DNA of 16,024 bases, from positions 1 through 16,024 of the forward strand of contig JAEMSV010000083.1 in assembly GCA_016462625.1 (NCBI GenBank), written 5' to 3'. Numbering within the stretch: the first letter of the stretch is position 1; each line of letters opens with the position of its first letter. A model generated the notes under the pieces. The model was not told where the DNA came from and made no database searches. It saw only the letters and a list, made by a program, of their open reading frames with translations. The stretch is from Solirubrobacteraceae bacterium. Lineage in GTDB: Bacteria > Actinomycetota > Thermoleophilia > Solirubrobacterales > Solirubrobacteraceae. Shown in pieces: positions 15,699 to 16,024 of this stretch. The translations under genes and the position numbers were made by a program.

Positions 15699-16024
15699 TC
15701 ATGCGGCAAGGACCTCCTCAAGGGCCGCCCCGGAGAGGTCGGCCTTGGCGATGAACCCGCGGGCGCCGCTGGTGCCGACCAGCGGCCCGTAGTCGCTCGC
15801 CGACCGGCTGGAGACGAGCACGACCGCGGGCGGGTCGGCGAGACCGTTCAGCGCCGCCGCGACCTCGAACCCGTCTCGGTCGGGGAGGTTGACGTCGAGC
15901 AGGACGATCTCCGGGCGCAGTGCACACGCCAGCTCGACCGCACGGGCGCCGTCCGGCGCCTCACCGACCACGACGTAGCCCTCGAGCTCGAGCAGCATCC
16001 GCGCGGTCGCACGGAAGCTCGGAT
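15699..16024 (-). CDS. Receiver-domain response regulator (5' end cut by window edge)
   Basis: The frame is open to the right edge; upstream of the internal ATG at 15998 it reads PSFRATAR, which matches the segment right after the acidic D-D-H pocket of NarL-type receivers, so the gene starts beyond the window. The visible part gives phosphoacceptor Asp in LLDVNLPDRDGFEV, Ser in VLVSSRSASDY and Lys in ARGFIAKADL, enough for a complete phosphorelay receiver apart from the missing first dozen or so residues. It stops right after the last receiver helix (LEEVLAA), with no DNA-binding domain, so it is a stand-alone receiver. It precedes the histidine kinase by 70 bases on the same strand and may be a second phosphate acceptor or sink for that kinase. 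Confidence 0.85.
   Translation of the reverse strand, partial: PSFRATARMLLELEGYVVVGEAPDGARAVELACALRPEIVLLDVNLPDRDGFEVAAALNGLADPPAVVLVSSRSASDYGPLVGTSGARGFIAKADLSGAALEEVLAA

Noticed and set aside
15629..15721. Longer histidine kinase from TTG at 15721
   Set aside because: It would overlap the receiver gene and add a non-hydrophobic, Cys/Arg-rich tail. GTG at 15628 has GGAGG at ideal spacing.

Overview
This is a very GC-rich, gene-dense bacterial window with strong G/C-ending codon preference, GTG and TTG starts, a candidate leaderless promoter, and almost no intergenic DNA. Gene content (MacB-type ABC pairs next to NarL-type two-component genes, actinobacterial-style membrane glycosyltransferases) suggests a high-GC actinobacterium. 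A member of Thermoleophilia (Solirubrobacterales-like) is my best guess, but that is inference, not proof. I find 15 protein genes, two cut by the window edges. I see no RNA genes, insertion sequences, CRISPR arrays or phage genes. No gap between genes exceeds 100 bases.

Region 1 (1-5965) is a surface-glycan or glycolipid locus. Two multi-pass GT-C-type glycosyltransferases on the minus strand overlap each other and diverge from a plus-strand operon of a dolichol-phosphate-sugar-synthase-like GT2 enzyme, a SAM-dependent methyltransferase and a MOP-type polysaccharide flippase, all translationally coupled. A coherent reading is that the GT2 enzyme charges a polyprenyl phosphate with sugar, the GT-C enzymes use such donors on the outer membrane face, the methyltransferase modifies a sugar or lipid, and the flippase moves the lipid-linked product.

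Region 2 (5954-8076) holds a small tautomerase-superfamily protein on the minus strand, sharing a 96-base divergent intergenic with a two-gene plus-strand operon: an L-fuculose-phosphate-aldolase-like class II aldolase and a PfkB-family sugar kinase. Together they look like phosphorylation followed by retro-aldol cleavage of an unknown sugar. The isomerase such a route would need is not in the window.

Region 3 (8078-16024) is one tightly packed minus-strand run. In transcription order it is a receiver-domain protein cut by the right edge, a membrane NarL-type histidine kinase, a NarL/LuxR response regulator, a MacB/LolD-type ABC ATPase, a long FtsX-type permease, an AI-2E family permease and a glutathione-S-transferase-fold protein. 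The overlaps and short gaps imply an operon in which the two-component pair may control the ABC transporter.

Nothing here is a clearly undescribed defence or mobile system. The best leads are the glycan locus, the sugar kinase/aldolase pair, the tautomerase that appears to lack the cis-CaaD active-site residues, and the signalling-transporter-GST run.
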